Source of the DNA: Yersinia enterocolitica subsp. enterocolitica
GTDB taxonomy: Bacteria; Pseudomonadota; Gammaproteobacteria; Enterobacterales; Enterobacteriaceae
DNA: 64,000 nt
NCBI RefSeq assembly: GCF_901472495.1
Contig: NZ_LR590469.1
Span: 1,178,001-1,242,000, forward strand
Direction of reading: 5' to 3'
Shown here: positions 16,271 through 25,786 of the stretch, one piece after another
How the letters are laid out: every line of letters begins with the position of its first letter
Numbering within the stretch: the stretch's first letter is position 1
Position numbers and translations under genes: made by a program
The notes under the pieces: generated by a model
Database searches by the model: none
What the model saw: the letters and a program-made list of their open reading frames with translations, nothing else
Told to the model about the DNA's origin: nothing

Positions 16271-17338
16271 ATGAGTCTTAGCTTACCCGGCAATGATTTA
16301 TATTGTCTGTCACGGGATAATCTTCCCCCCGAAGAGTATGAGCGCATAATAAGCGCGTACGCTGCATGGTCACGTATCTGCCGTGAATATGAATTTGATG
16401 ACCGTAATAATAATGGTCGTTACATTATTAATATGCGTGAAAACAGGGCTGCCTCACATTTGAGACCATCGCGTGGGGCTCGGGAAAAAGACAAACTGGA
16501 AAAAATGGTCTTTTCCGGCGATATCGTCATGCTTAGCGATATTCATGGCCCTGCCCGGCTGTTTTATATTGATGACGACGGTAAGTTGATATGCACTGAC
16601 TCACTTGGTTTTCGTTTTGATGGTGCGAAAAAAATTATCGCTGAATACAATAATTCGGTGAGTCGAACGGATTACCAACGCTCTGGAGGAAAGCCACGGC
16701 CAACACAGATTCAGCGCTTGGTACGTGCTTCTGAGCCAGATTTGCCAGCACAGCAAGCCTTCCGTACTATTAACACCAAGGCTGCGGGGCGTCTGCTGGC
16801 TGCCGGGGGTGTTTACAACGGAAATATTGAAGGCTATACGAAGACAGCCCAAGATTTAGGCGATGATGCGAGTAAAGGTTTTGAACAGGTATTGAATAAG
16901 CAAACCGTCGGTGCTGCAATAGCGGCATCCTCTGTTTTGTTAGGTATGAAAAGTGCCAGATCAGTCAATATCCTTGATGAAACTGAAAAGTTACAAAAAT
17001 CGTTCAAAGGTGCCGAAAGAGCGGCAAAATTCGCTAAGAATTGGCCTGAGGGTGAATTAAGTACGGCAGTACACAAGTTTGCAGGCACTTCCCCTACGGT
17101 AACCACAACGGATAAAGGGAAACGCATATATACTAACCCGGAAACCGGTGTTCAGGTGGTAGAAGATATAAGCGGGAAGTACTTTAGGATCTATGACCCA
17201 TCAATTGTGGGGAAAAGAGCATATTTAGATCTTGAAGGAAATATTCCTAATAACAAAGCGCTTGAAAATGGGAAGCTTACAGGCAGAAACCAAAGCGAGT
17301 ATAACGAAATAACTCACTTTAAAATCAAAGGAGAATAA
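16271..17338 (+). CDS. Candidate polymorphic toxin with novel N-terminal domain
   Basis: About 355 residues; not recognised as a named protein. Residues 1-150 form a charged domain with no signal peptide (DNLPPEEYERIISAYAAWS; GDIVMLSDIHGPARLFYIDDDGKL). Residues 160-230 include an Ala-rich helix (VGAAIAASSVLLGM). The last 85 residues look like a polymorphic-toxin tip: KRIYTNPETGVQVVEDISGKYFRI followed by GKRAYLDLEGN and SEYNEITHFKI, a basic strand-rich module reminiscent of colicin D-type or other BECR-fold RNases (inference from motif feel, not a match). An acidic small gene follows 3 bp later, the classic toxin-immunity order. AAGGAA suits ATG 16271 better than ATG 16265. Confidence 0.6.
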   Translation: MSLSLPGNDLYCLSRDNLPPEEYERIISAYAAWSRICREYEFDDRNNNGRYIINMRENRAASHLRPSRGAREKDKLEKMVFSGDIVMLSDIHGPARLFYIDDDGKLICTDSLGFRFDGAKKIIAEYNNSVSRTDYQRSGGKPRPTQIQRLVRASEPDLPAQQAFRTINTKAAGRLLAAGGVYNGNIEGYTKTAQDLGDDASKGFEQVLNKQTVGAAIAASSVLLGMKSARSVNILDETEKLQKSFKGAERAAKFAKNWPEGELSTAVHKFAGTSPTVTTTDKGKRIYTNPETGVQVVEDISGKYFRIYDPSIVGKRAYLDLEGNIPNNKALENGKLTGRNQSEYNEITHFKIKGE

Positions 17339-17341
17339 GAA

Positions 17342-17671
17342 ATGAAATCAATTACTGTACCTGTGAGCACTGAGGCAATGAATCGCCTTGATTTTGATGA
17401 ATGCGTAGAGGGTGATTTAATTGAAATGAACCTTGATGAGCCAGAGTTTGAAAAGATATGGAATTCGGGTGTGTTTGATAAATTAAATGACTCCCTTGGA
17501 GTAAATATTGATATTTATGAAGATGAATCTTTAATTGGAGTGGATACTTTAGTAAAAGCCAAGAACATGCTTGAGAAAAGCTTTGACCATTCCGATCATT
17601 CTATTAAACAGTTATTATCCATGATTAATAAAGCTATAGAATATAAAACCGGAATATTCTTCTTTTTTTAG
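17342..17671 (+). CDS. Small acidic protein, probable immunity partner
   Basis: A 109-residue strongly acidic protein (FDECVEGDLIEMNLDEPEFEKIW, IDIYEDESLIGVD) that I do not recognise. It is separated by 3 bp from the preceding basic-ended toxin candidate and has AT-rich coding sequence. Size, charge and position are those of immunity proteins in polymorphic-toxin loci. The role is inferred from context only. Translation starts at ATG 17342 with AAAGGAG upstream. No signal peptide or membrane segment. Confidence 0.6.
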   Translation: MKSITVPVSTEAMNRLDFDECVEGDLIEMNLDEPEFEKIWNSGVFDKLNDSLGVNIDIYEDESLIGVDTLVKAKNMLEKSFDHSDHSIKQLLSMINKAIEYKTGIFFFF

Positions 17672-17764
17672 CAAAAGTAAACTTCAGTTGGCTGGCTTAT
17701 TTTGACTTCATACATCAGCACGATAGACGTGAATACCACAAGAGATGACAACCGGATTGAAATA

Positions 17765-17781
17765 GACCGGGCAATCAAGCC
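17765..17781 (+). terminator. Terminator disrupted by the IS4-family insertion (left part)
   Basis: The left flank of the IS (ACCGGGCAATCAAGCC) joined to the right flank (CGGTTTTAG at 19094) restores a hairpin with stem ACCGGGC/GCCCGGT and loop AATCAA followed by TTT. The insertion therefore split a rho-independent terminator downstream of the immunity-like gene. Confidence 0.7.
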
Positions 17782-19081
17782 CTGAAGAATCCGCAGAAAA
17801 CAAGACAGGCATAGCGTGATGTGATCTACTGATTGCTCCACCAATTCAATGAGATTACCGCTATGCTTGTTCGTAAAGTATGCCAAAATTTTTTCCAGAA
17901 TGCCTTAGCACCATTTCATAAATACCGGCAAAGCGCCCTGATGGATGCCACTGTTGCTTTAATCAATGGAGCTTCACTCACTCTAACCAGTATCGGCCGT
18001 TTCTTACCGGGTCAGGCTCAGGTTAAAAACAAAATTAAACGCGTGGACCGTTTGCTGGGAAATGAGTCTCTTCATCGTGATATTCCACTGATTTTCAATA
18101 ATATTATAGCTATGCTGACCCGGAAATTATCTCTGTGCGTGGTTGCTGTTGACTGGAGTGGATATCACTCGCATGAATACCACATTCTCCGGGCCAGTTT
18201 AATTTGTGATGGCCGCTCCATTCCTTTGTTAAGTCAGATTGTTCCGTCGGCTGAACAGCAGAGCGAACAAATTCATAAAACATTTTTAAATGCATTTGCC
18301 CGAGCCGTTAATCCCGATGCCAGAGTTATTATTGTTACCGATGCAGGTTTCCAAAATGCCTGGTTCAAACATATAAAATCATTAGGCTGGGATTTTGTCG
18401 GAAGAATAAGGGGATATACACGACTTCGACTGCATCGGGAGGGTGATATCTGGTACAAACCACAGGAACTTCAGGCCAGAAGCCAGCCCGAATATTTGGG
18501 GCCGGGTACGTTGTCACGTACTCAATATGCCCGCTGCGAAGGCCATTTTTATCTTTATAAGAAAGCCCCTAAAGGTAGAAAAAACAGACGTTCCCGTGGC
18601 AGGATAAAACGCTACAAACAAGAGCGTGACGGCCGCTCATCAGCCAAAACACCCTGGCTACTGTTTACCAGTAGCGACAACTTCAGGCCCCGTGAAGTCA
18701 TGAAAATATACAGCAGAAGAATGCAAATAGAGCAAAATTTCCGTGATGAAAAAAGTGAGCGCTTTGGATTTGGTTTGCGTGCAAGCCGCAGCAGAACAAC
18801 GGAGCGAATGCAGGTCCTGAGCCTGTTAGCAACGTTAAGTACAATTGTGATGTGGTTAATGGGGTATCATTTTGAAAATAAAGGATTACATGTGAGGTAT
18901 CAGGCTAACAGTGTGAAGTCGAGGCGGGTCATATCTTATCTGACGTTAGCAGAGAATGTCTTAAGACACTCTCCGCTAATATTGCGACGAATAGCACTGA
19001 ATAGTGCACTTAATCACCTTGCCAGAGTCTACCGAAATATGGTGCTAGTTTATTAATGGTGATTTTGTGGGGATCCCTCAG
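17782..19081 (+). mobile_element. IS4-family insertion sequence (about 1300 bp)
   Basis: Complete element. Ends are imperfect inverted repeats: left CTGAAGAATCCGCAGAAAAC, right (reverse complement) CTGAGGGATCCCCACAAAAT. A 12-bp direct repeat GGCAATCAAGCC flanks it (17770-17781, 19082-19093). It carries one transposase gene. Both ends and the duplication were read directly. Confidence 0.9.
17863..19056 (+). CDS. IS4-family transposase (IS10-like group)
   Basis: A DDE transposase of about 397 residues. The first catalytic Asp is in VVAVDWSGYHS, the second in VIIVTDAGFQN, and the Glu lies in the family YREK signature YSRRMQIEQNFRDEK. The text is close in layout to the IS10 transposase (402 aa), e.g. 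KRVDRLLGNESLH and GLRASRSRTTERM. The frame is open from 17833, but ATG 17863 (MLVRKVCQNF) is the natural start. The gene is intact and the IS may be active. Confidence 0.93.
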   Translation: MLVRKVCQNFFQNALAPFHKYRQSALMDATVALINGASLTLTSIGRFLPGQAQVKNKIKRVDRLLGNESLHRDIPLIFNNIIAMLTRKLSLCVVAVDWSGYHSHEYHILRASLICDGRSIPLLSQIVPSAEQQSEQIHKTFLNAFARAVNPDARVIIVTDAGFQNAWFKHIKSLGWDFVGRIRGYTRLRLHREGDIWYKPQELQARSQPEYLGPGTLSRTQYARCEGHFYLYKKAPKGRKNRRSRGRIKRYKQERDGRSSAKTPWLLFTSSDNFRPREVMKIYSRRMQIEQNFRDEKSERFGFGLRASRSRTTERMQVLSLLATLSTIVMWLMGYHFENKGLHVRYQANSVKSRRVISYLTLAENVLRHSPLILRRIALNSALNHLARVYRNMVLVY

Positions 19082-19148
19082 GGCAATCAAGCCCGGTTTT
19101 AGAGTACCCCCACCACGATAGACATTTTCTGTCCTCATGACGGGTATT

Positions 19149-20633
19149 TTAGACGGTTTTGAATTCCGCTTCCGCCTGACGGAAACGTTCAGTAATGGCA
19201 GGACTCGGAGCACGCCCCAGTAAACTCACCACCACAATCGCGATACTGGCAAATACAAAGCCAGGGATGATTTCGTATAAATCTAACCAGGCATATTGCT
19301 TCCAGACCATCACGGTAATAGCGCCGATCAGCATCCCCGCGAGCGCACCGTTGCGGGTCATCCGTGGCCACATAACTGAAATCAAAACCACTGGCCCAAA
19401 TGCTGCACCGAAGCCCGCCCAAGCATAACTCACCAAACCAAGCACCCGATTATCTGGATCCGCTGCTAACGCGATGGCAATCAGCGCCACCAGCAACACC
19501 ATGGCACGGCCCACCCAGACTAATTCTTTCTGGCTGGCTTTTTTACGTAAGAACGCTTTGTACAAATCTTCGGTTAATGCACTGGAGCACACCAGTAACT
19601 GGCAGCTTAACGTACTCATTACCGCAGCCAGAATGGCCGACAGTAAAATACCCGCTATCCACGGATTGAACAGCAGCTTGGCTAATTCAATAAATACGCG
19701 TTCGCCATTTTGCGTCACACTTCCCGCATATTGTGGATTGTTCTCAAAATAGGCAATGCCGAAGAAGCCGACAGCAATAGTCCCCGCCAAACACAGGATC
19801 ATCCAAGTCATACTAATGCGGCGAGCGCTGCGAATAGTGCGATGGGAGTCTGCCGCCATAAAACGCGCCAGAATATGTGGCTGACCAAAATAGCCTAAAC
19901 CCCAACCGAGCAGAGAAAGGATAGCAACCAGATTCAGCCCTTTGAACATATCAATATTGGCAGGGTTTTTCGCCGCAATAACCATAATCGAGGTATCAAT
20001 ACCACCGACGGCTAAAATCACGATAATTGGCGTCAGGATCAGGGCAAAAATCATCAGTGTCGCCTGCACAGTGTCTGTCCAACTCACCGCCAGGAAACCA
20101 CCAATAAAGGTATACGCAATGGTAGCGGCTGCACCGGCCCACAAGGCCGTGCCATAACTCATCGCAAAGGTACTTTCGAATAACCGCGCACCGGCAACAA
20201 TCCCGGAAGCACAATAAATCGTAAAGAATACTAAAATCACCACGGCTGATATGACGCGCAGAAGTTTACTTTTATCCTCAAAACGGCTGGTGAAATAATC
20301 CGGCAATGTCAGCGCATTATTATTAGCTTCGGTATGAACCCGTAAACGGCCAGCTACCAATTTCCAGTTAAAATAAGCGCCAATGGTTAAACCGATAGCT
20401 ATCCAACTCTCGGAGATGCCAGACAGGAAAATCGCTCCCGGTAACCCCATTAATAACCAGCCACTCATATCGGAAGCACCGGCTGACAACGCCGTCACTA
20501 CACTCCCTAAACTGCGGCCGCCCAGAATATAGTCATCAAAACTCTTGGTTGCACGATAGGCCACAAGCCCAATAAGTATCATCCCAAAAATATAAACTAA
20601 AAAAGTCACCAGCATTGGCGTGTTCATGGTCAT
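19149..20633 (-). CDS. putP: Sodium/proline symporter PutP
   Basis: A 494-residue inner-membrane sodium:solute symporter that imports proline for PutA. It follows E. coli PutP closely: ILGGRSLGSVVTALSAGASDMSGWLLMGLPGA near the N-terminus, the GFLAVSWTDTVQA segment, and FGQPHILARFMAADSH; about 13 membrane segments. GGAG seven bases before ATG 20633 decides the start. It is divergent from putA and shares its control region. The C-terminus (AEAEFKTV) is a little shorter than in E. coli. Confidence 0.96.
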   Translation of the reverse strand: MTMNTPMLVTFLVYIFGMILIGLVAYRATKSFDDYILGGRSLGSVVTALSAGASDMSGWLLMGLPGAIFLSGISESWIAIGLTIGAYFNWKLVAGRLRVHTEANNNALTLPDYFTSRFEDKSKLLRVISAVVILVFFTIYCASGIVAGARLFESTFAMSYGTALWAGAAATIAYTFIGGFLAVSWTDTVQATLMIFALILTPIIVILAVGGIDTSIMVIAAKNPANIDMFKGLNLVAILSLLGWGLGYFGQPHILARFMAADSHRTIRSARRISMTWMILCLAGTIAVGFFGIAYFENNPQYAGSVTQNGERVFIELAKLLFNPWIAGILLSAILAAVMSTLSCQLLVCSSALTEDLYKAFLRKKASQKELVWVGRAMVLLVALIAIALAADPDNRVLGLVSYAWAGFGAAFGPVVLISVMWPRMTRNGALAGMLIGAITVMVWKQYAWLDLYEIIPGFVFASIAIVVVSLLGRAPSPAITERFRQAEAEFKTV

Positions 20634-21159
20634 GCAACATCTCCATAGTGCATATTATCGTTTTAATATATCTCGCTTTTTCCATGCATACCGCACAGCA
20701 CGGCATCATGCTTTATCTCTGGCCGGTCGGAACGTGACACTGAGTTGCACCAGAGATGAACGCTAAAATCTGAAATTGACTAGCAACACAACTATTCGCT
20801 AGCCAATAGCTAGCTCGCGGTTGCTATCCTAGAGGAGTCCTTTCTTGCCCTACAAGAATTTAAACAATTTTTTTACAAAAAACTTACCCTGCATCACATT
20901 AACCTCTGTCGGCGGTGACACCAAACATAAGAAAATGAGTTACACCTGAGGTAAACCCCCTAAAAATCCTATCATTATTAGCGTTAATCGCTCGACTACT
21001 TCATATTTGAATATTGTTTATCTTTTGAAATTGTTAAAAACAAGACTAAATTCACACTTCGATTACATACATGATTTAACACGGTTGCACAAAGTTGCAA
21101 CATGCATGATATTGTCTGAAATAAAATCATAACTCCCCTTAATTCAGGAGCCAGACAGC
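20634..21159. promoter_or_regulatory. putP-putA divergent control region with PutA-type operator motifs
   Basis: The PutA ribbon-helix-helix domain binds GTTGCA motifs. Copies here are at 20744-20749, 21084-21089 and 21094-21099, with the reverse form TGCAAC at 20633-20638 and 21096-21101. Those at 21084-21101 lie 60-75 bp before putA; the one at 20633 overlaps the putP ribosome site. The arrangement fits autorepression of both genes by PutA in the absence of proline. Confidence 0.65.
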
Positions 21160-24100
21160 ATGGGTAGCACCACAATGGGCGTGAAACTCGATGAAGCGAC
21201 ACGTGACCGCATTAAGGCCGCCGCACAGCGTATTGACCGCACACCGCACTGGCTGATCAAACAGGCCATTTTTAACTATCTGGAGCGGCTGGAAAATAAC
21301 AACGAATTACCGGAACTTCCAACAGCACAGATATCCTCCTCGTCTGAAACGGACGACATTATGCCGCAAGTCATTGAAAGTGTGCACCAACCTTTCTTAG
21401 ATTTCGCCGAACAAGTGTTGCCACAATCGGTTAGCCGCGCAACCATTACAGCGGCCTATCGCCGCCCGGAAACCGAAGCTATTCCGATGTTATTGGAACA
21501 AGCACGCTTACCCGAAGATTTGGCTCAGGCGACACATAAGCTCGCCTATTCCATTGCCGAAAAATTGCGTAATCAAAAAAGTGCCAATGGCCGGGCCGGT
21601 ATCGTGCAAGGCTTGTTGCAAGAGTTTTCTCTCTCTTCTCAAGAGGGTGTGGCATTGATGTGCCTGGCAGAAGCGCTGCTGCGTATCCCTGATAAACCAA
21701 CCCGCGACGCGCTGATCCGCGATAAAATTAGCAATGGAAACTGGCACTCCCATCTGGGGCGCAGCCCATCCATGTTCGTCAACGCGGCTACCTGGGGTTT
21801 ATTGTTTACCGGCCATCTGGTTTCTACCCACAATGAAGCCAAGCTTTCCAGCTCATTGAACCGCATTATCGGCAAAGGGGGCGAGCCGCTGATCCGCAAG
21901 GGTGTGGATATGGCGATGCGCTTGATGGGCGAGCAATTTGTCACCGGCGAAACCATTGCAGAAGCCTTAGCCAATGCGCGCAAGTTAGAAGATAAAGGGT
22001 TCCGTTACTCCTACGATATGTTGGGTGAGGCTGCATTGACGGAAGCAGATGCTCAGGCCTATTTGCTCTCTTACCAGCAGGCTATTCATGCTATCGGCAA
22101 AGCGTCAAATGGCCGCGGTATTTATGAAGGGCCGGGGATTTCCATCAAACTCTCGGCTCTGCATCCACGCTATAGCCGCGCCCAATATGAGCGCGTAATG
22201 GATGAGCTTTATCCGCGGTTGTTATCGCTGACTTTACAAGCGCGTCAGTATGATATTGGAATTAACATTGATGCAGAAGAAGCCGATCGTCTGGAAATTT
22301 CACTCGATCTGCTGGAAAAACTCTGTTTTGAGCCAAAATTAGCCGGTTGGAATGGTATCGGCTTTGTTATACAGGCATACCAGAAACGCTGCCCATTCAC
22401 CATTGATGCGGTGATTGATATGGCGCAGCGCAGCCGCCGTCGCTTGATGATCCGTTTGGTTAAAGGAGCCTATTGGGACAGTGAGATTAAACGCGCTCAA
22501 GTTGATGGTTTAGAAGGTTATCCGGTTTATACCCGCAAGGTTTATACCGATGTTTCTTATCTGGCCTGCGCGCGCAAGTTACTGGCGGTTCCTAACCTGA
22601 TTTACCCACAATTTGCGACACATAACGCCCACACCCTATCGGCGATTTATCATCTTGCTGGGCAGAACTACTATCCCGGTCAGTATGAGTTCCAATGCTT
22701 GCATGGCATGGGAGAGCCGCTGTATGAGCAGGTGGTTGGCAAAGTGGCGGATGGTAAACTTAACCGCCCATGCCGTATCTATGCACCTGTCGGCACCCAT
22801 GAAACCCTACTGGCTTATCTGGTTCGCCGCCTGTTGGAAAACGGTGCGAATACTTCATTTGTCAACCGAATTGCCGATGCCACTTTACCGCTCGATGAAT
22901 TAGTCGCGGATCCAGTCAGTGCAGTAGAGGCTATCGCTGCCAGCGAAGGCCAACTCAGTTTACCGCATCCCCGCATTCCATTACCGCGTGAGTTATATGG
23001 CAAGGAACGCGCCAATTCCAGCGGTTTGGATTTGTCAAACGAGCACCGTTTGGCTTCACTTTCCAGTGCATTACTGACCAGTGCCAGCCAAGTCTGGCGA
23101 GCTGAACCACTGATTGATGCTGAGCTTGATAGTGGTACAGAGCTGGGTAATAGCATGGAACACCCTGTTATCAACCCGGCAGAACCGACTGATATTATTG
23201 GTTATGTTCGTGAAGCAACAGATGCCGAAGTCAGCCGCGCATTGGATGCCGCCGCCAGCGCTGGTGCGATTTGGTTTGCAACCCCGCCCGTTGAGCGAGC
23301 CGCAATTTTAGTGCGTGCCGCTGAATTGATGGAAAACCAGATGCAAACATTGATGGGGATACTGGTACGTGAAGCCGGTAAAACCTTCAACAATGCCATT
23401 GCAGAAGTGCGTGAAGCCGTTGATTTCCTACATTATTATGCAGGAATGGTGCGAGATAACTTCTCCAATGACAGCCATCGTCCACTCGGGCCGGTGGTTT
23501 GTATCAGTCCGTGGAACTTCCCGTTGGCCATATTCACTGGCCAGATTGCCGCGGCATTAGCCGCTGGTAATAGTGTGTTAGCAAAACCGGCTGAGCAAAC
23601 TCCGCTGGTTGCGGCACAGGCCGTGCGGATCCTACTGGAAGCTGGCATCCCGCAAGGTGTGCTGCAACTGCTGCCCGGTCGAGGTGATAGCGTCGGCGCT
23701 GCCTTGGTGAATGATGCCCGTGTGCGCGGCGTGATGTTTACCGGTTCAACCGAAGTTGCGGCTATTTTACAGCGCAGCATCGCCGGTAGACTTGACCCAC
23801 AAGGCCGCCCAACCCCGCTGATTGCAGAAACCGGCGGCTTGAATGCCATGATAGTTGATTCATCTGCACTCACTGAACAGGTGGTGACTGATGTCGTGGC
23901 GTCGGCCTTTGATAGCGCCGGTCAGCGCTGCTCGGCTTTACGCATTCTCTGCATTCAGGATGATGTGGCTGAACACACGTTACAGATGCTGCGTGGTGCC
24001 ATGGCTGAATGCCGCATGGGTAACCCCGAGCGCCTGTCTACAGATATCGGGCCAGTAATCGATGCGGATGCCAAAGCCGGTATTGAGCGGCATATTCAAG

Positions 24101-25149
24101 CCATGCGCGCCAAAGGGCGCAAAGTGTATCAAGCCGCCCAAGCCAATAATATGGATGAAAAAGAGTGGCAGCGCGGTACCTTTATCAAACCGACATTAAT
24201 AGAGCTGGATAGCTTCGATGAACTGCAAAAAGAGATCTTCGGCCCGGTGCTGCATGTGGTGCGCTTCCAGCGGCAAAATCTCGCTGCGCTGGTTGATCAA
24301 ATAAATGCCTCTGGTTATGGCTTAACTTTGGGTATTCATACCCGTATTGATGAAACCATTGCTCAGGTCACTGAAAAAGCAAAAGTGGGTAATCTCTACG
24401 TTAACCGCAACATGGTCGGCGCGGTGGTTGGCGTGCAACCTTTTGGCGGCGAAGGTCTATCAGGTACCGGTCCTAAAGCCGGTGGCCCACTGTATTTGTA
24501 TCGCCTTCTGTGTAGCCGCCCGGAAGATGCTGTGATAAACACCCTCACCCATCATGATAGCGGGCAGTTACAGAATGTCTCAGGCCGTGAGGCACTGCAA
24601 ACAGCCCACCATGTCCTGATCAAATGGGCGGAGGAACAGCAACAACCCGTCGTGGCTCAGTTGGCGCGGCGTTATGGTGAACTGGCACAAGGTGGAACTG
24701 TTCGAGTGTTACCGGGGCCAACCGGCGAACGTAACACCTACGCGCTATTACCGCGTCAGCGTATCCTGTGTCTGGCAGATACCGAGGCGGATGCCCTGAC
24801 ACAACTGGCGGCGGTACTGGCCATTGGCAGCGAGGTTCTCTGGCCAGAAAACACGATACAAACTGATTTATGCCGTACATTACCGGCAGTTGTAAAATCA
24901 CGTATTACGCTCACGAAAGATTGGCAAACGGCTAATATCGCCTTTGATGGTGTTATCTATCACGGTGATGCCGATCAACTCCGTATTTTGTGTGAACAGA
25001 TAGCGCAAATTGATGGGCCAATTATCTCGGTACAAGGCTTTGCCCGCGGCGAGACGAATATTCTGCTGGAGCGCTTACTCATTGAGCACTCACTGAGTGT
25101 CAATACTGCGGCAGCTGGCGGCAATGCCAGTCTGATGACTATTGGCTAG
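21160..25149 (+). CDS. putA: Trifunctional proline catabolism protein PutA
   Basis: A 1329-residue protein that oxidises proline to glutamate and represses the put genes. Residues 1-47 are the ribbon-helix-helix DNA-binding domain (TTMGVKLDEATRDRIKAAAQ). The FAD proline dehydrogenase domain lies at about 260-610 (SIKLSALHPRYSR; RLMIRLVKGAYWDSEIKRAQ). The aldehyde dehydrogenase domain lies at about 650-1120 with the Glu in AETGGLNAMIVDSSAL and the nucleophilic Cys in SAGQRCSALRILC; a C-terminal lid-like domain follows. Length is that of E. coli PutA (1320). It is followed by a strong terminator. Confidence 0.97.
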   Translation: MGSTTMGVKLDEATRDRIKAAAQRIDRTPHWLIKQAIFNYLERLENNNELPELPTAQISSSSETDDIMPQVIESVHQPFLDFAEQVLPQSVSRATITAAYRRPETEAIPMLLEQARLPEDLAQATHKLAYSIAEKLRNQKSANGRAGIVQGLLQEFSLSSQEGVALMCLAEALLRIPDKPTRDALIRDKISNGNWHSHLGRSPSMFVNAATWGLLFTGHLVSTHNEAKLSSSLNRIIGKGGEPLIRKGVDMAMRLMGEQFVTGETIAEALANARKLEDKGFRYSYDMLGEAALTEADAQAYLLSYQQAIHAIGKASNGRGIYEGPGISIKLSALHPRYSRAQYERVMDELYPRLLSLTLQARQYDIGINIDAEEADRLEISLDLLEKLCFEPKLAGWNGIGFVIQAYQKRCPFTIDAVIDMAQRSRRRLMIRLVKGAYWDSEIKRAQVDGLEGYPVYTRKVYTDVSYLACARKLLAVPNLIYPQFATHNAHTLSAIYHLAGQNYYPGQYEFQCLHGMGEPLYEQVVGKVADGKLNRPCRIYAPVGTHETLLAYLVRRLLENGANTSFVNRIADATLPLDELVADPVSAVEAIAASEGQLSLPHPRIPLPRELYGKERANSSGLDLSNEHRLASLSSALLTSASQVWRAEPLIDAELDSGTELGNSMEHPVINPAEPTDIIGYVREATDAEVSRALDAAASAGAIWFATPPVERAAILVRAAELMENQMQTLMGILVREAGKTFNNAIAEVREAVDFLHYYAGMVRDNFSNDSHRPLGPVVCISPWNFPLAIFTGQIAAALAAGNSVLAKPAEQTPLVAAQAVRILLEAGIPQGVLQLLPGRGDSVGAALVNDARVRGVMFTGSTEVAAILQRSIAGRLDPQGRPTPLIAETGGLNAMIVDSSALTEQVVTDVVASAFDSAGQRCSALRILCIQDDVAEHTLQMLRGAMAECRMGNPERLSTDIGPVIDADAKAGIERHIQAMRAKGRKVYQAAQANNMDEKEWQRGTFIKPTLIELDSFDELQKEIFGPVLHVVRFQRQNLAALVDQINASGYGLTLGIHTRIDETIAQVTEKAKVGNLYVNRNMVGAVVGVQPFGGEGLSGTGPKAGGPLYLYRLLCSRPEDAVINTLTHHDSGQLQNVSGREALQTAHHVLIKWAEEQQQPVVAQLARRYGELAQGGTVRVLPGPTGERNTYALLPRQRILCLADTEADALTQLAAVLAIGSEVLWPENTIQTDLCRTLPAVVKSRITLTKDWQTANIAFDGVIYHGDADQLRILCEQIAQIDGPIISVQGFARGETNILLERLLIEHSLSVNTAAAGGNASLMTIG

Positions 25150-25200
25150 TCTTTCAGCTACATGAATATCTAGCATTCTAATACTTAACCGTTTTCAATC

Positions 25201-25226
25201 AGCCCGCTGTGTGCGGGCTTTTTTGT
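25201..25226 (+). terminator. putA terminator
   Basis: Stem AGCCCGC/GCGGGCT with loop TGTGT and six T, 50 bp after putA. Confidence 0.9.
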
Positions 25227-25432
25227 TTGACTCAAGATCTCTTCTAATGGATTGTTGGCCTATTAATAATTACAATCAGTTAAATATTAAACGAGCTAAA
25301 GTTAACATATTAAAAACAAAATGAAATCCGTACGATCTGTGAGGTCACAGAATGATGTACTTTGCTGAAACCTCTCAGTAAATTCACGGTACTGATTATG
25401 ATTGTCTTTGAAATTTAGAAGGATTACACATT

Positions 25433-25729
25433 ATGTCAAACATGGTTTTTTGCCGCGGGTGTGGTAAGGAAATACATGAATCAGCAAAAGCTTGCCCAAG
25501 TTGCGGCGCAACTCAAAAAGTCACGGGTGAGAGAAATCGTGTGGTTGCGGCTCTTCTGGCTTTTTTTCTTGGCGGATTTGGCGCGCACAAATTTTATCTA
25601 GGTAAGATTGGGCAGGGGTTTTTATATCTCATTTTTTGCTGGACATTCATTGCATCAATTATCGCCTTCATTGAATTTATTATTTATCTTTGCAATTCAG
25701 ATGAAGAATTTGCCCGAAAATACGGTTAA
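25433..25729 (+). CDS. Zinc-ribbon plus TM2-domain membrane protein
   Basis: A 98-residue protein. Residues 5-25 are a zinc ribbon (FCRGCGKEIHESAKACPSCG, two CxxC pairs). Residues 38-85 are a TM2 domain: AALLAFFLGGFGAHKFYLGKIGQGFLYLIF with the family GxxGxHxFYLG motif, then a second membrane helix. Such proteins are small membrane proteins of unknown function. AGAAGGA precedes the start. Its own terminator was the target of the insertion at 25787. Confidence 0.9.
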   Translation: MSNMVFCRGCGKEIHESAKACPSCGATQKVTGERNRVVAALLAFFLGGFGAHKFYLGKIGQGFLYLIFCWTFIASIIAFIEFIIYLCNSDEEFARKYG

Positions 25730-25768
25730 CAAAAAATTGGGTGATGAAATCTAGCCACGTGTATGGAG

Positions 25769-25786
25769 CCCCGCAATGCGGGGTTT
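25769..25786 (+). terminator. TM2 gene terminator (left copy of target duplication)
   Basis: CCCCGC-AAT-GCGGGG followed by TTT. A near copy (CCCCGCAATGCGG plus eight T) lies at 25938-25958 beyond the inserted element. Confidence 0.75.
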
